Source of the DNA: OMSK01 sp902492995
GTDB taxonomy: Bacteria > Bacillota_I > Bacilli_A > RF39 > UBA660
Reading direction: 5' to 3'
NCBI GenBank assembly: GCA_902492995.1
Contig: CABUNR010000004.1
Location: forward strand, 1 to 61,261
DNA: 61,261 nt
Shown: positions 1-7,450 of the stretch, one piece after another
Layout of the letters: the number at the start of each line of letters is the position of its first letter
Position numbering within the stretch: the stretch's first letter is position 1
Notes under the pieces: model-generated
Told to the model about the DNA's origin: nothing
What the model saw: the letters and a program-made list of their open reading frames with translations, nothing else
Database searches by the model: none
Made by a program: the position numbers and the translations under genes

Positions 1-91
1 TTTTACCACATTTTGGTTCTTTTTATTTAGTGTGAACTTTAAAGGTATTATAATCCTTTGTCTTATTTTTTTTATTAAAATAATAAAATAG

Positions 92-173
92 TGTGAATAT
101 GAAATATTTTTCATATTATAATTGATTTCTATAAAAAACTATGATGTCATTAATATGAAATTTATTTCACATA
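92..173 (+). promoter_or_regulatory. Promoter and TetR-type operator pair upstream of the ABC exporter
   Basis: A perfect inverted repeat with 9-bp arms AATATGAAA (96-104) and TTTCATATT (109-117) ends at a TATAAT -10 box (117-122). A second, imperfect copy with arms AATATGAAA (152-160) and TTTCACATA (165-173) lies just before the AGGAGG ribosome binding site at 174-179. Two related palindromes over a promoter and leader, with a TetR gene at the end of the operon, suggest autoregulation by that repressor. The repeats are seen directly; the operator role is inference. Confidence 0.55.
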
Positions 174-183
174 AGGAGGATGT

Positions 184-894
184 ATGGAAAAATTTATAGA
201 ATTTAAACATGTAACTAAAGGTTACAAAATAGGTGATAAAGTTTATAATGCATTAAATGATGTAAGCTTTACTTTGCCAAGAGGAGAATTTGTATGTATA
301 CTAGGTCCATCTGGAGCTGGTAAATCAACTTTACTTAATCTACTTGGAGGTATGGATACAGCTACAAGTGGAGATATAATTATTGATTCTTTAAATATAT
401 TAAAGAAAAATGATAAAGAATTAACAAAATATAGAGCTGAAAATGTTGGATTTATATTTCAATTTTACAATATTTTACCAACACTTATTGTAAGAGAAAA
501 TGTTGAAATTGTAAAAGATATTGTAAAAAAACCTCAATCAGCAAAACAAATACTTAAAAGTGTAGGCTTAGAAAAGCATTTAGATAAATTTCCTAATCAA
601 TTATCAGGAGGAGAACAACAAATGGTATCCATAGCACGTGCTATAGCTAAAAATACTAAAATATTACTTTGTGATGAACCAACAGGAGCCCTTGATTCAA
701 AAACAGGTGTAGAAGTTTTAAAACTCTTAAAAAAACAATGTGATGCTAATAATGGAAAAAATACAGTTATTATTGTTACACATAATGCTTTGATTGTAGA
801 AGTAGCTGATAGAGTTATTAAACTTAAAAATGGTCAAATTGAGAGTAATGTTATAAATGAAAATCCTAAAGATATTGATGAGGTAGAGTGGTAA
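184..894 (+). CDS. ABC transporter ATP-binding protein (MacB/LolD type)
   Basis: 236-residue ATPase subunit of an exporter-type ABC system that would energise the adjacent FtsX-like permease at the cytoplasmic membrane. Walker A GPSGAGKST is at residues 41-49, the Q-loop Gln near 93, the signature LSGGEQQ at 140-146, Walker B ILLCDEP at 160-166, and a switch His lies in VTHN near 201. The length is normal for the family. The start has AGGAGG five bases upstream. The stop is one base from the permease start, so the two are translationally linked. Such pairs in Bacillota often handle peptides, lipoproteins or antimicrobial peptides; the substrate here is unknown. Confidence 0.93.
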   Translation: MEKFIEFKHVTKGYKIGDKVYNALNDVSFTLPRGEFVCILGPSGAGKSTLLNLLGGMDTATSGDIIIDSLNILKKNDKELTKYRAENVGFIFQFYNILPTLIVRENVEIVKDIVKKPQSAKQILKSVGLEKHLDKFPNQLSGGEQQMVSIARAIAKNTKILLCDEPTGALDSKTGVEVLKLLKKQCDANNGKNTVIIVTHNALIVEVADRVIKLKNGQIESNVINENPKDIDEVEW

Positions 895-895
895 T

Positions 896-2755
896 ATGCT
901 TAAGAAAAAAATGATACGTGATATACGACAAAATTTATCTCAATTTATTACAATATTTTTGATGGTACTTATTGGAGTAATGGTTTATGTTGGTATTGAA
1001 GCATATATGGATGGAATGATAAATACCGCTGATAAATTTTACAAAGAAAATAATTTGGAAGATTTAAATGTTATTGGAGAATTAAACAATGATGATTTAG
1101 AAAAAATAAAAAAAATAAATCATGTTAAGAATGCAGAAGAGAAACTTGTTGTATCAGGCATAGACGCAACTGATAAAAATAAGTCATACTTAATCAGTTT
1201 TATAAATTCTAATAATATTTCAGAATTTTATATAATTGATGGAGAAAAATTTGATGCTTCAAAAAAAGGAGTATGGGTAGATAATTTTTATGCAGAAAAA
1301 AACAATTTAAAAGTTGGAGATACATTAAAAATTAAATATGAAAAAAATATATTAGAAGAAAAAATTCTAGGTTTAATTAATGTACCAGATCACATTTATG
1401 ATTTGAAAGATGAATCTGAACTTGTGCCAAATAGAAAAAATTTTGGATTTATTTATTTATCTATGAATGAAATTCCAAAAGATTATATAGAAGAATTAAT
1501 TGCTAAAAAAATGAATGTAGAAAAAGATAGTTTAAGTAGTATAATACCTAATTATGATTATAAAAATTATATTATATATAATTATATAATGGTTGATATT
1601 GTTAATAAAGAAAATACTAAAAATGTTAAAGAAAAAATAGAAAAAGAAATAGAAGATGCAAGTTTAATAGTAAAAGCTGAAGATACTTTGTCATATTTAA
1701 GATATCAAGGTGAAATAGATGAAGGAGCATCATACGTTGGAATATTTTCTGGGTTATTCTTATTTATTGCAATGCTTTCTGTAATTACAACAATGACAAG
1801 AGTAATTAAAAGACAAAAAATTCAAATTGGTACTATGAAAGCACTTGGTATAAGTAAGAGAAAAATAATTATGCATTATATTGGATACGGATTTTTCGTT
1901 TCATTAATTGCATCAATATTTGGAATGTTACTTGGAAGATTTTTTATAGGTGAAATTTTCTTAAATTTAGAGATGAGCTATTTTGAAATACCTAATGGAG
2001 TTCCAGTTATTGCAGGTAAAAGCTATATAGTTTCTTTAATGGTAGTTTTAATAGTTTCATTTATAACTTATTTAACATGTAGAAAAGAACTTTTAAAAAA
2101 GCCAGCAGAAGCACTTAGAAATGATGTTCCTAATGTTAAGATTAAAAATCTTAATTTATCAACCAAAGGAATATTTAAAAAATTAAGTTTTAAAAGCAAA
2201 TGGAATTTTAGAGATATACTTAGAAATAAATTTAGAACATTAACGGCCGTAGTTGGAATAGTAGGATGTTGTATGCTTATTGTATGTGCTTTTGGAATGC
2301 TAAATAGTATGAATCATTTTGTAAAACTTCAATATAGTGATTTATATAATTTTAATTATAAATTAACACTAAAAGAAAATTTAAATGATGAAGAGATTAA
2401 TACATTAGTTGATAAATATGGTAATTCAACTAGTGAAACATTATCTATAGAAATACAAAATAAAAATGAAAAAGAGACAAATACAATATTTGTAACAGAT
2501 GCTAAAGATCTAGTAAAATTTCAAAATCAAAAAGGAAAATATATTAATATTGATAATAATGATGGAGTCTATGTAACAAGAAAACTTGCAAAAGAAAAAA
2601 AATATAAAGTAGGAGATACTATAAAATGGCATGTTTATGGTGTAGATAAATACTTTGAATCTAAAATTGTAGGGTTTACAAAAGATCCACAAGTTCAAAA
2701 TTTAACAATGACAAAAAAATACTTAGAAAGTTTAAATATAACATATAACATATAA
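896..2755 (+). CDS. FtsX-like ABC permease, N-terminal part (frameshifted)
   Basis: 619 residues of a MacB/FtsX-family permease: an N-terminal membrane helix (about 14-36), an extracytoplasmic domain, three FtsX helices (about 280-400), then a second helix near 450 and a second extracytoplasmic domain. The frame closes at 2753-2755 inside a tandem duplication of ACATATA (2741-2747 and 2748-2754). Removing one 7-bp unit restores continuous reading (...ITYKPDAL...) into the fragment at 2850-3272, giving one protein of about 789 residues, a normal two-domain permease. The gene as assembled is therefore disrupted: a genuine mutation, a reversible slippage site or an assembly error. Confidence 0.88.
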   Translation: MLKKKMIRDIRQNLSQFITIFLMVLIGVMVYVGIEAYMDGMINTADKFYKENNLEDLNVIGELNNDDLEKIKKINHVKNAEEKLVVSGIDATDKNKSYLISFINSNNISEFYIIDGEKFDASKKGVWVDNFYAEKNNLKVGDTLKIKYEKNILEEKILGLINVPDHIYDLKDESELVPNRKNFGFIYLSMNEIPKDYIEELIAKKMNVEKDSLSSIIPNYDYKNYIIYNYIMVDIVNKENTKNVKEKIEKEIEDASLIVKAEDTLSYLRYQGEIDEGASYVGIFSGLFLFIAMLSVITTMTRVIKRQKIQIGTMKALGISKRKIIMHYIGYGFFVSLIASIFGMLLGRFFIGEIFLNLEMSYFEIPNGVPVIAGKSYIVSLMVVLIVSFITYLTCRKELLKKPAEALRNDVPNVKIKNLNLSTKGIFKKLSFKSKWNFRDILRNKFRTLTAVVGIVGCCMLIVCAFGMLNSMNHFVKLQYSDLYNFNYKLTLKENLNDEEINTLVDKYGNSTSETLSIEIQNKNEKETNTIFVTDAKDLVKFQNQKGKYINIDNNDGVYVTRKLAKEKKYKVGDTIKWHVYGVDKYFESKIVGFTKDPQVQNLTMTKKYLESLNITYNI

Positions 2756-2849
2756 ACCAGATGCTTTATATACAAATGAAAATTTAAAAAGTGTAAAAAG
2801 TATAGATGGCGTTAGTGTAGTTCAAGATATAAAAGAACTAGAGGATAGT

Positions 2850-3272
2850 ATGGAATCAATGCTTTCTATGCTAAAAAGTATGATTATGCTTATAATTGTA
2901 TTTGCAATAGGGCTTGGAGCAGTAATTATATATAATATGGGCATATTATCATATAGTGAAAAACAATATCAATTTTCAACATTAAAAGTATTAGGATTTA
3001 GTGATTCTAAAATAAAGAAAATTTTTATTGAACAAAATATATGGATTACAATTGTATCTATAATAATTGGAATGCCAATGGGATATTATTTAACATCATA
3101 TATATTTAAAAAAGTTATTGCGGATAATTATGATTTTAATGCTTATATTAAATTAAGTACATATCTAATTGCTGCAATAGGTACATATGTAGTGTCATTT
3201 ATTGTATCTAAATTGTTAGCAAAGAAAATAAATAAAATAGATATGGTATCTAGTTTAAAAGCAAATGAATAA
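2850..3272 (+). CDS. FtsX-like ABC permease, C-terminal fragment
   Basis: 140 residues from the first ATG in the shifted frame. The frame is open further upstream to about 2745, so this is the detached end of the preceding permease and not an independent gene. It holds the last three transmembrane helices of an FtsX domain (about 10-32, 62-82, 100-125) and the typical sequence FSTLKVLGFSDSKIKKIF, the coupling-helix region. No ribosome binding site precedes the ATG. It is probably not made unless the upstream frameshift is corrected. Confidence 0.8.
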   Translation: MESMLSMLKSMIMLIIVFAIGLGAVIIYNMGILSYSEKQYQFSTLKVLGFSDSKIKKIFIEQNIWITIVSIIIGMPMGYYLTSYIFKKVIADNYDFNAYIKLSTYLIAAIGTYVVSFIVSKLLAKKINKIDMVSSLKANE

Positions 3273-3297
3273 GTGATATAATTTATATGGTGGTAAT

Positions 3298-3900
3298 ATG
3301 GGTGAAATCAGAGAACCAATAAAAAAAAGTTCAATAGAAAAGAAAAATAAAATAATTGAAAAAGGCTTTAATTTAATATGTGAAAAAGGTTATTATAATG
3401 TTAATAGTGTTGATATAGCAAAATATGCTGGGGTATCAACAGGTTTAATTTATCAATATTTTAATGATAAAAGAGATATATTTATTGAAGGTGTAAAAAA
3501 CTATTCAAGTAATATAATGTTTCCTATGATAAATATATTAGAAAGTACGGAATTTGATAAAAATAATTTAGAAGAAATCATAAATAAGATGATTGATAGT
3601 TTTATTAAAACTCATAAAATCAGTAAAAAGGCTCATGAAGAATTAATTGCAATGAGTCACATGGATAGTGAGATAAATCAAATATTTAAAGATAATGAGT
3701 TAGAAATGAATAAAAAAATAGTAAATACATTAAAATATAATAAATTTAATATAGAAAATATAGATGAAAAAGTACATATAATAATTGGACTTATAGATAA
3801 TTATTGTCATGAAGTAGTTTATCATTCTCATAAAGGTTTAGATTATGCTGCTATGAAAAGAGAAGTTATAAAAATAGTATTGTACTTGTTAAAAGATTAG
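3298..3900 (+). CDS. TetR/AcrR family transcriptional regulator
   Basis: 200-residue one-component repressor. The N-terminal helix-turn-helix is clear (about residues 37-57: VDIAKYAGVSTGLIYQYF), followed by a ligand-binding helical domain with no recognisable close relative. It lies 25 bases after the permease fragment, with GGTGG before the ATG, and ends in a strong terminator, so it is the last gene of the ABC operon. The AATATGAAA/TTTCATATT palindromes before the first gene are its likely operator. The inducer is unknown. Confidence 0.88.
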   Translation: MGEIREPIKKSSIEKKNKIIEKGFNLICEKGYYNVNSVDIAKYAGVSTGLIYQYFNDKRDIFIEGVKNYSSNIMFPMINILESTEFDKNNLEEIINKMIDSFIKTHKISKKAHEELIAMSHMDSEINQIFKDNELEMNKKIVNTLKYNKFNIENIDEKVHIIIGLIDNYCHEVVYHSHKGLDYAAMKREVIKIVLYLLKD

Positions 3901-3925
3901 AAAATTAAAATTCTAATCTTTTTTT
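3892..3925 (+). terminator. Rho-independent terminator of the ABC-TetR operon
   Basis: An 11-bp stem (AAAGATTAGAA at 3892-3902 with TTCTAATCTTT at 3911-3921) followed by a T run. It overlaps the stop codon of the TetR gene. Confidence 0.85.
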
Positions 3926-3946
3926 GTAATAAAAATATAAAATTAA

Positions 3947-3954
3947 CATACTAT
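3947..3954 (+). promoter_or_regulatory. Possible sporulation-sigma -10 element
   Basis: CATACTAT lies 28 bases before the SpoIIIAH-like start. It differs at one position from the sigma-E -10 consensus CATACANT known from Bacillus. I cannot identify a convincing matching -35, so this is tentative. Confidence 0.3.
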
Positions 3955-3981
3955 TTATTAGATAGTACTAGGAGGGATAAT

Positions 3982-4497
3982 ATGATTAATAAAAAAAATT
4001 TATGGTTTTTAACATTATTTAGTTTAATATTAGTATTAAGTGTTTATTACATAACAATGCCAAATGAACTTTTACTAACCAATAGTTCAAACTATTTAAA
4101 AAATGATTTAAAGAAAAATAAAACAGAAAAAACATCAGTAGAAGTAGAAGAAAGCGAAGTTTTAACTGCTCTTCGTGTAACTGCTGATGAAAATTTAGAA
4201 AAAGAAATTAGTTCGTTAAAAGAAATTTTGAATAATAAAGATACAACAACAGAAGAAAAAAATAAAGCATTTGAAAAAATAAAAACATTAAATGAAAGTA
4301 AAATACTAGAACGTGAAATTGAAACAAAAATTGAAAAGGTGCATAAATTAAAATCATTTGTAAAAATAGAAAATCAAAGTGTTAAAGTAACAATAGATAG
4401 TGATAAACATACAAAAGAACTTGCTAATAAAATAATGAGAACAGTACAAGAAAATTTTTCTTCTAAAGTAAATGTGACAATAGAATTTAAAAAATAA
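3982..4497 (+). CDS. SpoIIIAH-like stage III sporulation protein
   Basis: 171 residues: one N-terminal membrane helix (about 7-25, LWFLTLFSLILVLSVYYIT), a charged coiled-coil stretch (60-115) and a compact C-terminal domain. The order and the N-terminal wording match SpoIIIAH, the mother-cell protein whose ring-forming domain pairs with SpoIIQ across the engulfed forespore membranes. It is shorter than the Bacillus protein (about 218). AGGAGGG precedes the ATG. It sits alone rather than in a spoIIIA operon, with gerE and gerM next, which supports a sporulation role. Confidence 0.72.
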   Translation: MINKKNLWFLTLFSLILVLSVYYITMPNELLLTNSSNYLKNDLKKNKTEKTSVEVEESEVLTALRVTADENLEKEISSLKEILNNKDTTTEEKNKAFEKIKTLNESKILEREIETKIEKVHKLKSFVKIENQSVKVTIDSDKHTKELANKIMRTVQENFSSKVNVTIEFKK

Positions 4498-4519
4498 TCA
4501 TATAGATATATGATTTTTT
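4496..4519 (+). terminator. Terminator after the SpoIIIAH-like gene
   Basis: 8-bp stem AATCATAT (4496-4503) with ATATGATT (4508-4515), then T4-C-T4. It separates this gene from gerE. Confidence 0.7.
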
Positions 4520-4531
4520 CTTTTGTTCATC

Positions 4532-4558
4532 ACTAAATTAATATTTTTACATAAAATA
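4532..4558 (+). promoter_or_regulatory. Sigma-K-like promoter of gerE
   Basis: CATAAAATA at 4550-4558 fits the sigma-K -10 pattern CATANNNTA exactly, with the AC of the -35 pattern at 4532-4533 and a 16-bp spacer. Transcription would start near 4565, downstream of the first in-frame ATG (4561). This supports the internal ATG at 4603 as the true gerE start. In Bacillus subtilis gerE is transcribed by sigma-K. Confidence 0.5.
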
Positions 4559-4602
4559 ATATGAGTAAATATAAACCACCCAGCTTAGAAAGTGAGGGAA
4601 AG

Positions 4603-4806
4603 ATGAAAAGTATTTTAACAAAAAGAGAAAAAGAAGTTTTTGAATTACTTATTCAAAATAAAACAACTATTGAAATAGCAAAAATATTAAAAATAAGTGA
4701 AAAAACTGTTAGGAATCATATATCAAATACTATGCAAAAATTAGGTGTAAAAGGAAGGGCAAGTGCAGTTGTAGAACTTTTAAAATTGGGAGAAATTTCA
4801 TTATAA
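4603..4806 (+). CDS. gerE: GerE, spore-coat transcriptional regulator
   Basis: 67-residue protein that is almost entirely a LuxR-type helix-turn-helix domain: LTKREKEVFELL, then IAKILKISEKTVRNHIS, then MQKLGVKGRASAVVELL. This corresponds closely to what I remember of B. subtilis GerE (74 aa), the late mother-cell regulator of coat genes that acts after sigma-K. I chose the ATG at 4603 because GAGGG precedes it by four bases and the putative sigma-K transcript would start after the alternative ATG at 4561 (81 aa, no ribosome binding site). The neighbouring gerM also mirrors the Bacillus gerE-racE-gerM region. Confidence 0.85.
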   Translation: MKSILTKREKEVFELLIQNKTTIEIAKILKISEKTVRNHISNTMQKLGVKGRASAVVELLKLGEISL

Positions 4807-4829
4807 ACCGTATTATTTACGGTTTATTT
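4805..4829 (+). terminator. Terminator after gerE
   Basis: 8-bp stem AAACCGTA (4805-4812) with TACGGTTT (4818-4825), then ATTTT. Confidence 0.7.
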
Positions 4830-4853
4830 TCATAATATTAATCAGGTGATAAA

Positions 4854-5798
4854 ATGCTAATAAAACAGATAATGAAAAAAATTACTATTTCAACAGCTAT
4901 ATTATTTTCAATATTTTTGCTATGTATTATGCCAAATAAAAAATTAAATAAAGAAATAAAACAACAGCTTACATATGTTGAAGAAAATTTAAATAAAGAA
5001 AATATATATTTACTCGATAATAATAATTATTTAGCAAGAACAAGTGTTGTTGTTGACAATTCTGATATTGAATTAAAAGCAAAAGAACTTATAGATATAT
5101 TAATAGAAGATTCAAAAAATGAAAATAGAATTCCAAGTGGCTTTAGAGGAATAATTCCATCTAGTACTGAGATATTAAGCTTGGAATATAAAGATGGGAT
5201 AATTAAAGTTAATTTTAGTAAAGAATTATTAGATGTAAAAAAAGAATATGAAGAAAAGGTAATAGAAGCAATTATTTATACATTAACAAGTATAGATGAT
5301 GTTAAAAAAGTAATTATATATATTGATGGAGATATATTAACAAAATTACCCCAAACTAAAATTATGCTACCAAGTATATTAGATAGAAGTTATGGTATTA
5401 ATAAAGAATATAATTTAGATAGTTATAAAGATGTTAATAAAGTAACAATTTATTATCTTAATAGTTATAATGATAATTATTATTATGTTCCAGTGACAAA
5501 ATATTTAAATGATGGAAGAAATAAAATGGAAATAATTATAGATCAATTATCAAATTCTAATAATTTATTGAGTTTTTTAAATGTAAATACCAAACTTTTA
5601 AATTATAAAAATGAAAAAAATACACTATATTTAGATTTTAATGAATATATTTTTGATAATAAAAGTGATATGGTAATATTAGATGAAGTGAAAAATTCAA
5701 TAGGTTTAACTTTAATGGAAAATTATGATGTTGGTGAAATAGTATTTAAGTACAATAATAAAGAAATTTGTAAAAGTGCAGCAAAAACTATTGAATAA
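4854..5798 (+). CDS. gerM: GerM-like sporulation/germination protein, two Germane domains
   Basis: 314 residues with an N-terminal hydrophobic segment (about 10-26), then two copies of the GerM (Germane) fold. The first is about 45-165 (RIPSGFRGIIPSSTEILSL, then IIKVNFSKELL); the second is about 190-310 (LLSFLNVNTKLLNY, then TLYLDFNEYI). GerM is needed in Bacillus for septal peptidoglycan degradation and stable localisation of the SpoIIIAH-SpoIIQ complex, which makes its presence beside a SpoIIIAH-like gene informative. The N-terminus lacks the lipobox Cys seen in Bacillus GerM; C24 is in the helix (LLCIMP) and could serve. The start is preceded by CAGGTGAT. Confidence 0.8.
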   Translation: MLIKQIMKKITISTAILFSIFLLCIMPNKKLNKEIKQQLTYVEENLNKENIYLLDNNNYLARTSVVVDNSDIELKAKELIDILIEDSKNENRIPSGFRGIIPSSTEILSLEYKDGIIKVNFSKELLDVKKEYEEKVIEAIIYTLTSIDDVKKVIIYIDGDILTKLPQTKIMLPSILDRSYGINKEYNLDSYKDVNKVTIYYLNSYNDNYYYVPVTKYLNDGRNKMEIIIDQLSNSNNLLSFLNVNTKLLNYKNEKNTLYLDFNEYIFDNKSDMVILDEVKNSIGLTLMENYDVGEIVFKYNNKEICKSAAKTIE

Positions 5799-5821
5799 AA
5801 TAATTTTTTGTTGTATAATTA

Positions 5822-5843
5822 ATGTGTTCGTTGAGGAACACAT
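5822..5843 (+). other. Leader hairpin abutting the 5' end of tRNA-Arg
   Basis: 8-bp stem ATGTGTTC (5822-5829) with GAACACAT (5836-5843), which ends exactly one base before the mature tRNA. A TATAAT box at 5813-5818 lies directly upstream, so the hairpin would be very close to the transcript start and form the pre-tRNA 5' leader cut by RNase P. Confidence 0.5.
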
Positions 5844-5917
<74 letters not shown>

Positions 5918-5930
5918 CCATTTAGAAATA

Positions 5931-5955
5931 AACACATCTAAAAGATGTGTTTTTA
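5931..5955. terminator. Bidirectional terminator between tRNA-Arg and the nuclease gene
   Basis: 9-bp stem AACACATCT (5931-5939) with AGATGTGTT (5943-5951), T-rich afterwards. It serves tRNA-Arg on the plus strand and, with its A-rich left side, probably the convergent nuclease gene that ends at 5953. Confidence 0.75.
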
Positions 5956-6732
5956 TTTATATATTTGTAAATCACATAAATCATGATTGTATGTGTAAAT
6001 TTTATTAAATAATTTTTCAATGTTTTCTTTTTTGATTTTAAATAATAAATTTTTGTTTTTATATTTTCCTATATCATTACCACTTTTACCAATTCTTGCA
6101 ATTAAACAAACATCTATAACTCCCTTATTTAAGAGTTCTAAAAATGTATCGAAAGTTTTTAATTTATATAAAGATAGTTCATAATATCTAAAATATTCAT
6201 TATTATTTAAAACTTTTTTACTTGCTTTAACATAAGCTAATGTATTAAACTTTGTAAAAAGATGTGTTTTTATTGTATCAAGATAAATAAATGATTTCTT
6301 TTCAATTAATTTGTTGTTTAAATTATAAACACAAAGAAATATTTTTTCTTCTTTTTTATCAATTTCTAGTTTAAAACTATAATTGTTATTTAAGATTGTT
6401 TTAGTTACACAATTAATATTTGTATTTAAAACTTTTTTATCTTTAAATACTTTATCATAATATCCATACTTTTGTATAATTCGGTTTATTTCTGGAAAAG
6501 TAGGTCCATCAAATGCAACAGAAAATAAACTTAATGGGTATCTACTAAATCTTGTTGAACATTTTATTTCTATACCATAATAATCAGGAAAAAACATTGA
6601 ATCTGCTTTTTTACCCAGTTCATGTTCAAACGTTAGCCCAATATTTCCTAGACTTTTTGATTTTCCTTCTATCCATCCTTTGTTTGCTATTTTTTTAAAT
6701 TTTTCAATAAATTTTTTTGTTTCTTCATTCAT
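5953..6732 (-). CDS. MvaI/BcnI-family restriction endonuclease-like protein
   Basis: 259 residues. The N-terminal third carries the family pattern: GNIGLTFEHELG (residues 29-40), then PD (49-50) and GIEIK (53-57). This gives a PD-(D/E)xK site with E36, D50, E55 and K57. MvaI and BcnI are monomeric type II enzymes cutting CCWGG and CCSGG; the family also includes mismatch-nicking activities. No methyltransferase gene lies within the window. It is alone on the minus strand between tRNA genes, a common insertion neighbourhood, but no att repeat or integrase is visible. It could be a solitary nuclease, an anti-phage remnant or a repair enzyme. Confidence 0.75.
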   Translation of the reverse strand: MNEETKKFIEKFKKIANKGWIEGKSKSLGNIGLTFEHELGKKADSMFFPDYYGIEIKCSTRFSRYPLSLFSVAFDGPTFPEINRIIQKYGYYDKVFKDKKVLNTNINCVTKTILNNNYSFKLEIDKKEEKIFLCVYNLNNKLIEKKSFIYLDTIKTHLFTKFNTLAYVKASKKVLNNNEYFRYYELSLYKLKTFDTFLELLNKGVIDVCLIARIGKSGNDIGKYKNKNLLFKIKKENIEKLFNKIYTYNHDLCDLQIYK

Positions 6733-6870
6733 ATTTAATCACCAATTTGATAATAACATTTAAAAGTATTATATTCAAATCGCTAAATTGTTATAATATT
6801 TATTTTATTTTGATAAAAATTTGATTTGTCTCTTTAAAAAAAAGAAATATTTAATTATATGATAAAACAA

Positions 6871-6901
6871 AAAAAGTAAAATTGATGAATTTTACTTTTT
6901 T
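6871..6901 (-). terminator. Terminator of the minus-strand tRNA array
   Basis: 10-bp stem AAGTAAAATT (6874-6883) with AATTTTACTT (6888-6897), flanked by an A run on the left (a U run for minus-strand transcripts) and a T run on the right. Confidence 0.75.
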
Positions 6902-6958
6902 TAATTTTTTATATTAGAACTATATTTAACCGGACGGTTGTAGGTTTAATAAAAGTGG

Positions 6959-7029
6959 TGCCGAGTGTAGGAATCGAACCTACGTCTAATCATTACGAGG
7001 GATTTGTTTTACCATTAAACTAAATCGGC
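6959..7029 (-). tRNA. tRNA-Thr (anticodon CGT)
   Basis: Read on the minus strand: acceptor GCCGATT with ACTCGGC, D arm GTTTAATGGTAAAAC, anticodon loop CTCGTAA (CGT), T arm GTAGG/CCTAC. CCA is encoded at 6956-6958. Two non-pairs are visible: T-C at the sixth acceptor pair and C-T at the last anticodon-stem pair. It is a slightly weakened tRNA for the rare codon ACG. It is the last gene of the array. Confidence 0.85.
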
Positions 7030-7035
7030 CCATGG

Positions 7036-7106
7036 CTGTCCCAGTTAGATTCGAACTAACGATAATAGAGTCAGAGTCTATTGCCTTACCACTTGGCCAT
7101 GGGACA
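7036..7106 (-). tRNA. tRNA-Gln (anticodon CTG)
   Basis: Minus-strand cloverleaf with acceptor TGTCCCA/TGGGACA, discriminator G, encoded CCA (7033-7035), anticodon stem ATAGA/TCTAT and loop CTCTGAC (CTG). It decodes CAG. Confidence 0.92.
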
Positions 7107-7149
7107 ATAAAATAAAAACTCGGCAACCGAGCTTAAATTTTTTTAATGG

Positions 7150-7231
7150 TGCAGGTGAAGGGACTTGAACCCCCATGTCGTAAGACACTAGATCCTAAGT
7201 CTAGCGCGTCTGCCAATTTCGCCACACCTGC
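7150..7231 (-). tRNA. tRNA-Leu (anticodon TAG)
   Basis: Class II tRNA with a long variable arm (TGTCTTACGACA region). Acceptor GCAGGTG/CACCTGC, anticodon stem CTAGA/TCTAG, loop CTTAGGA (TAG), encoded CCA at 7147-7149. Confidence 0.94.
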
Positions 7232-7245
7232 AATTAAAAAAATGG

Positions 7246-7319
7246 TGGACCTTGTAGGACTCGAACCTACGACCGTTCGGTTATGAGCCGAATGCTCTGA
7301 CCAACTGAGCTAAAGGTCC
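7246..7319 (-). tRNA. tRNA-Met (anticodon CAT)
   Basis: Acceptor GGACCTT/AAGGTCC, D arm AGCTCAGTTGGTCAGAGC, anticodon stem TTCGG/CCGAA with loop CTCATAA (CAT), encoded CCA at 7243-7245. The paired first acceptor base argues for the elongator Met tRNA or an Ile-lysidine type rather than the initiator, which usually has an unpaired first acceptor position. It is the first gene of the array. Confidence 0.9.
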
Positions 7320-7336
7320 GTACACATTACTAACTA

Positions 7337-7365
7337 ATAATATCATATAAAAAATAATTTTGCAA
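7337..7365 (-). promoter_or_regulatory. Promoter of the tRNA-Met/Leu/Gln/Thr array
   Basis: On the minus strand, TTGCAA (7360-7365) and TATTAT (7337-7342) are separated by 17 bp, placing the transcript start just before tRNA-Met. It is back to back with the cysS promoter. Confidence 0.7.
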
Positions 7366-7402
7366 GATATATTTAAAAAAAATTCTAAAAAATAAAAATT
7401 AT

Positions 7403-7432
7403 TTGAATATATACTTTTGGATATGTTATAAT
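7403..7432 (+). promoter_or_regulatory. cysS promoter
   Basis: TTGAAT (7403-7408), 18-bp spacer, TATAAT (7427-7432), followed by AGGATGTGAT and the cysS ATG. Confidence 0.65.
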
Positions 7433-7450
7433 TAATTAGGATGTGATTTT

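Noticed and set aside
4561..4602. N-terminal extension of GerE from the ATG at 4561
   Set aside because: No ribosome binding site, and the sigma-K-like promoter would start transcription just downstream of it; the ATG at 4603 has GAGGG.
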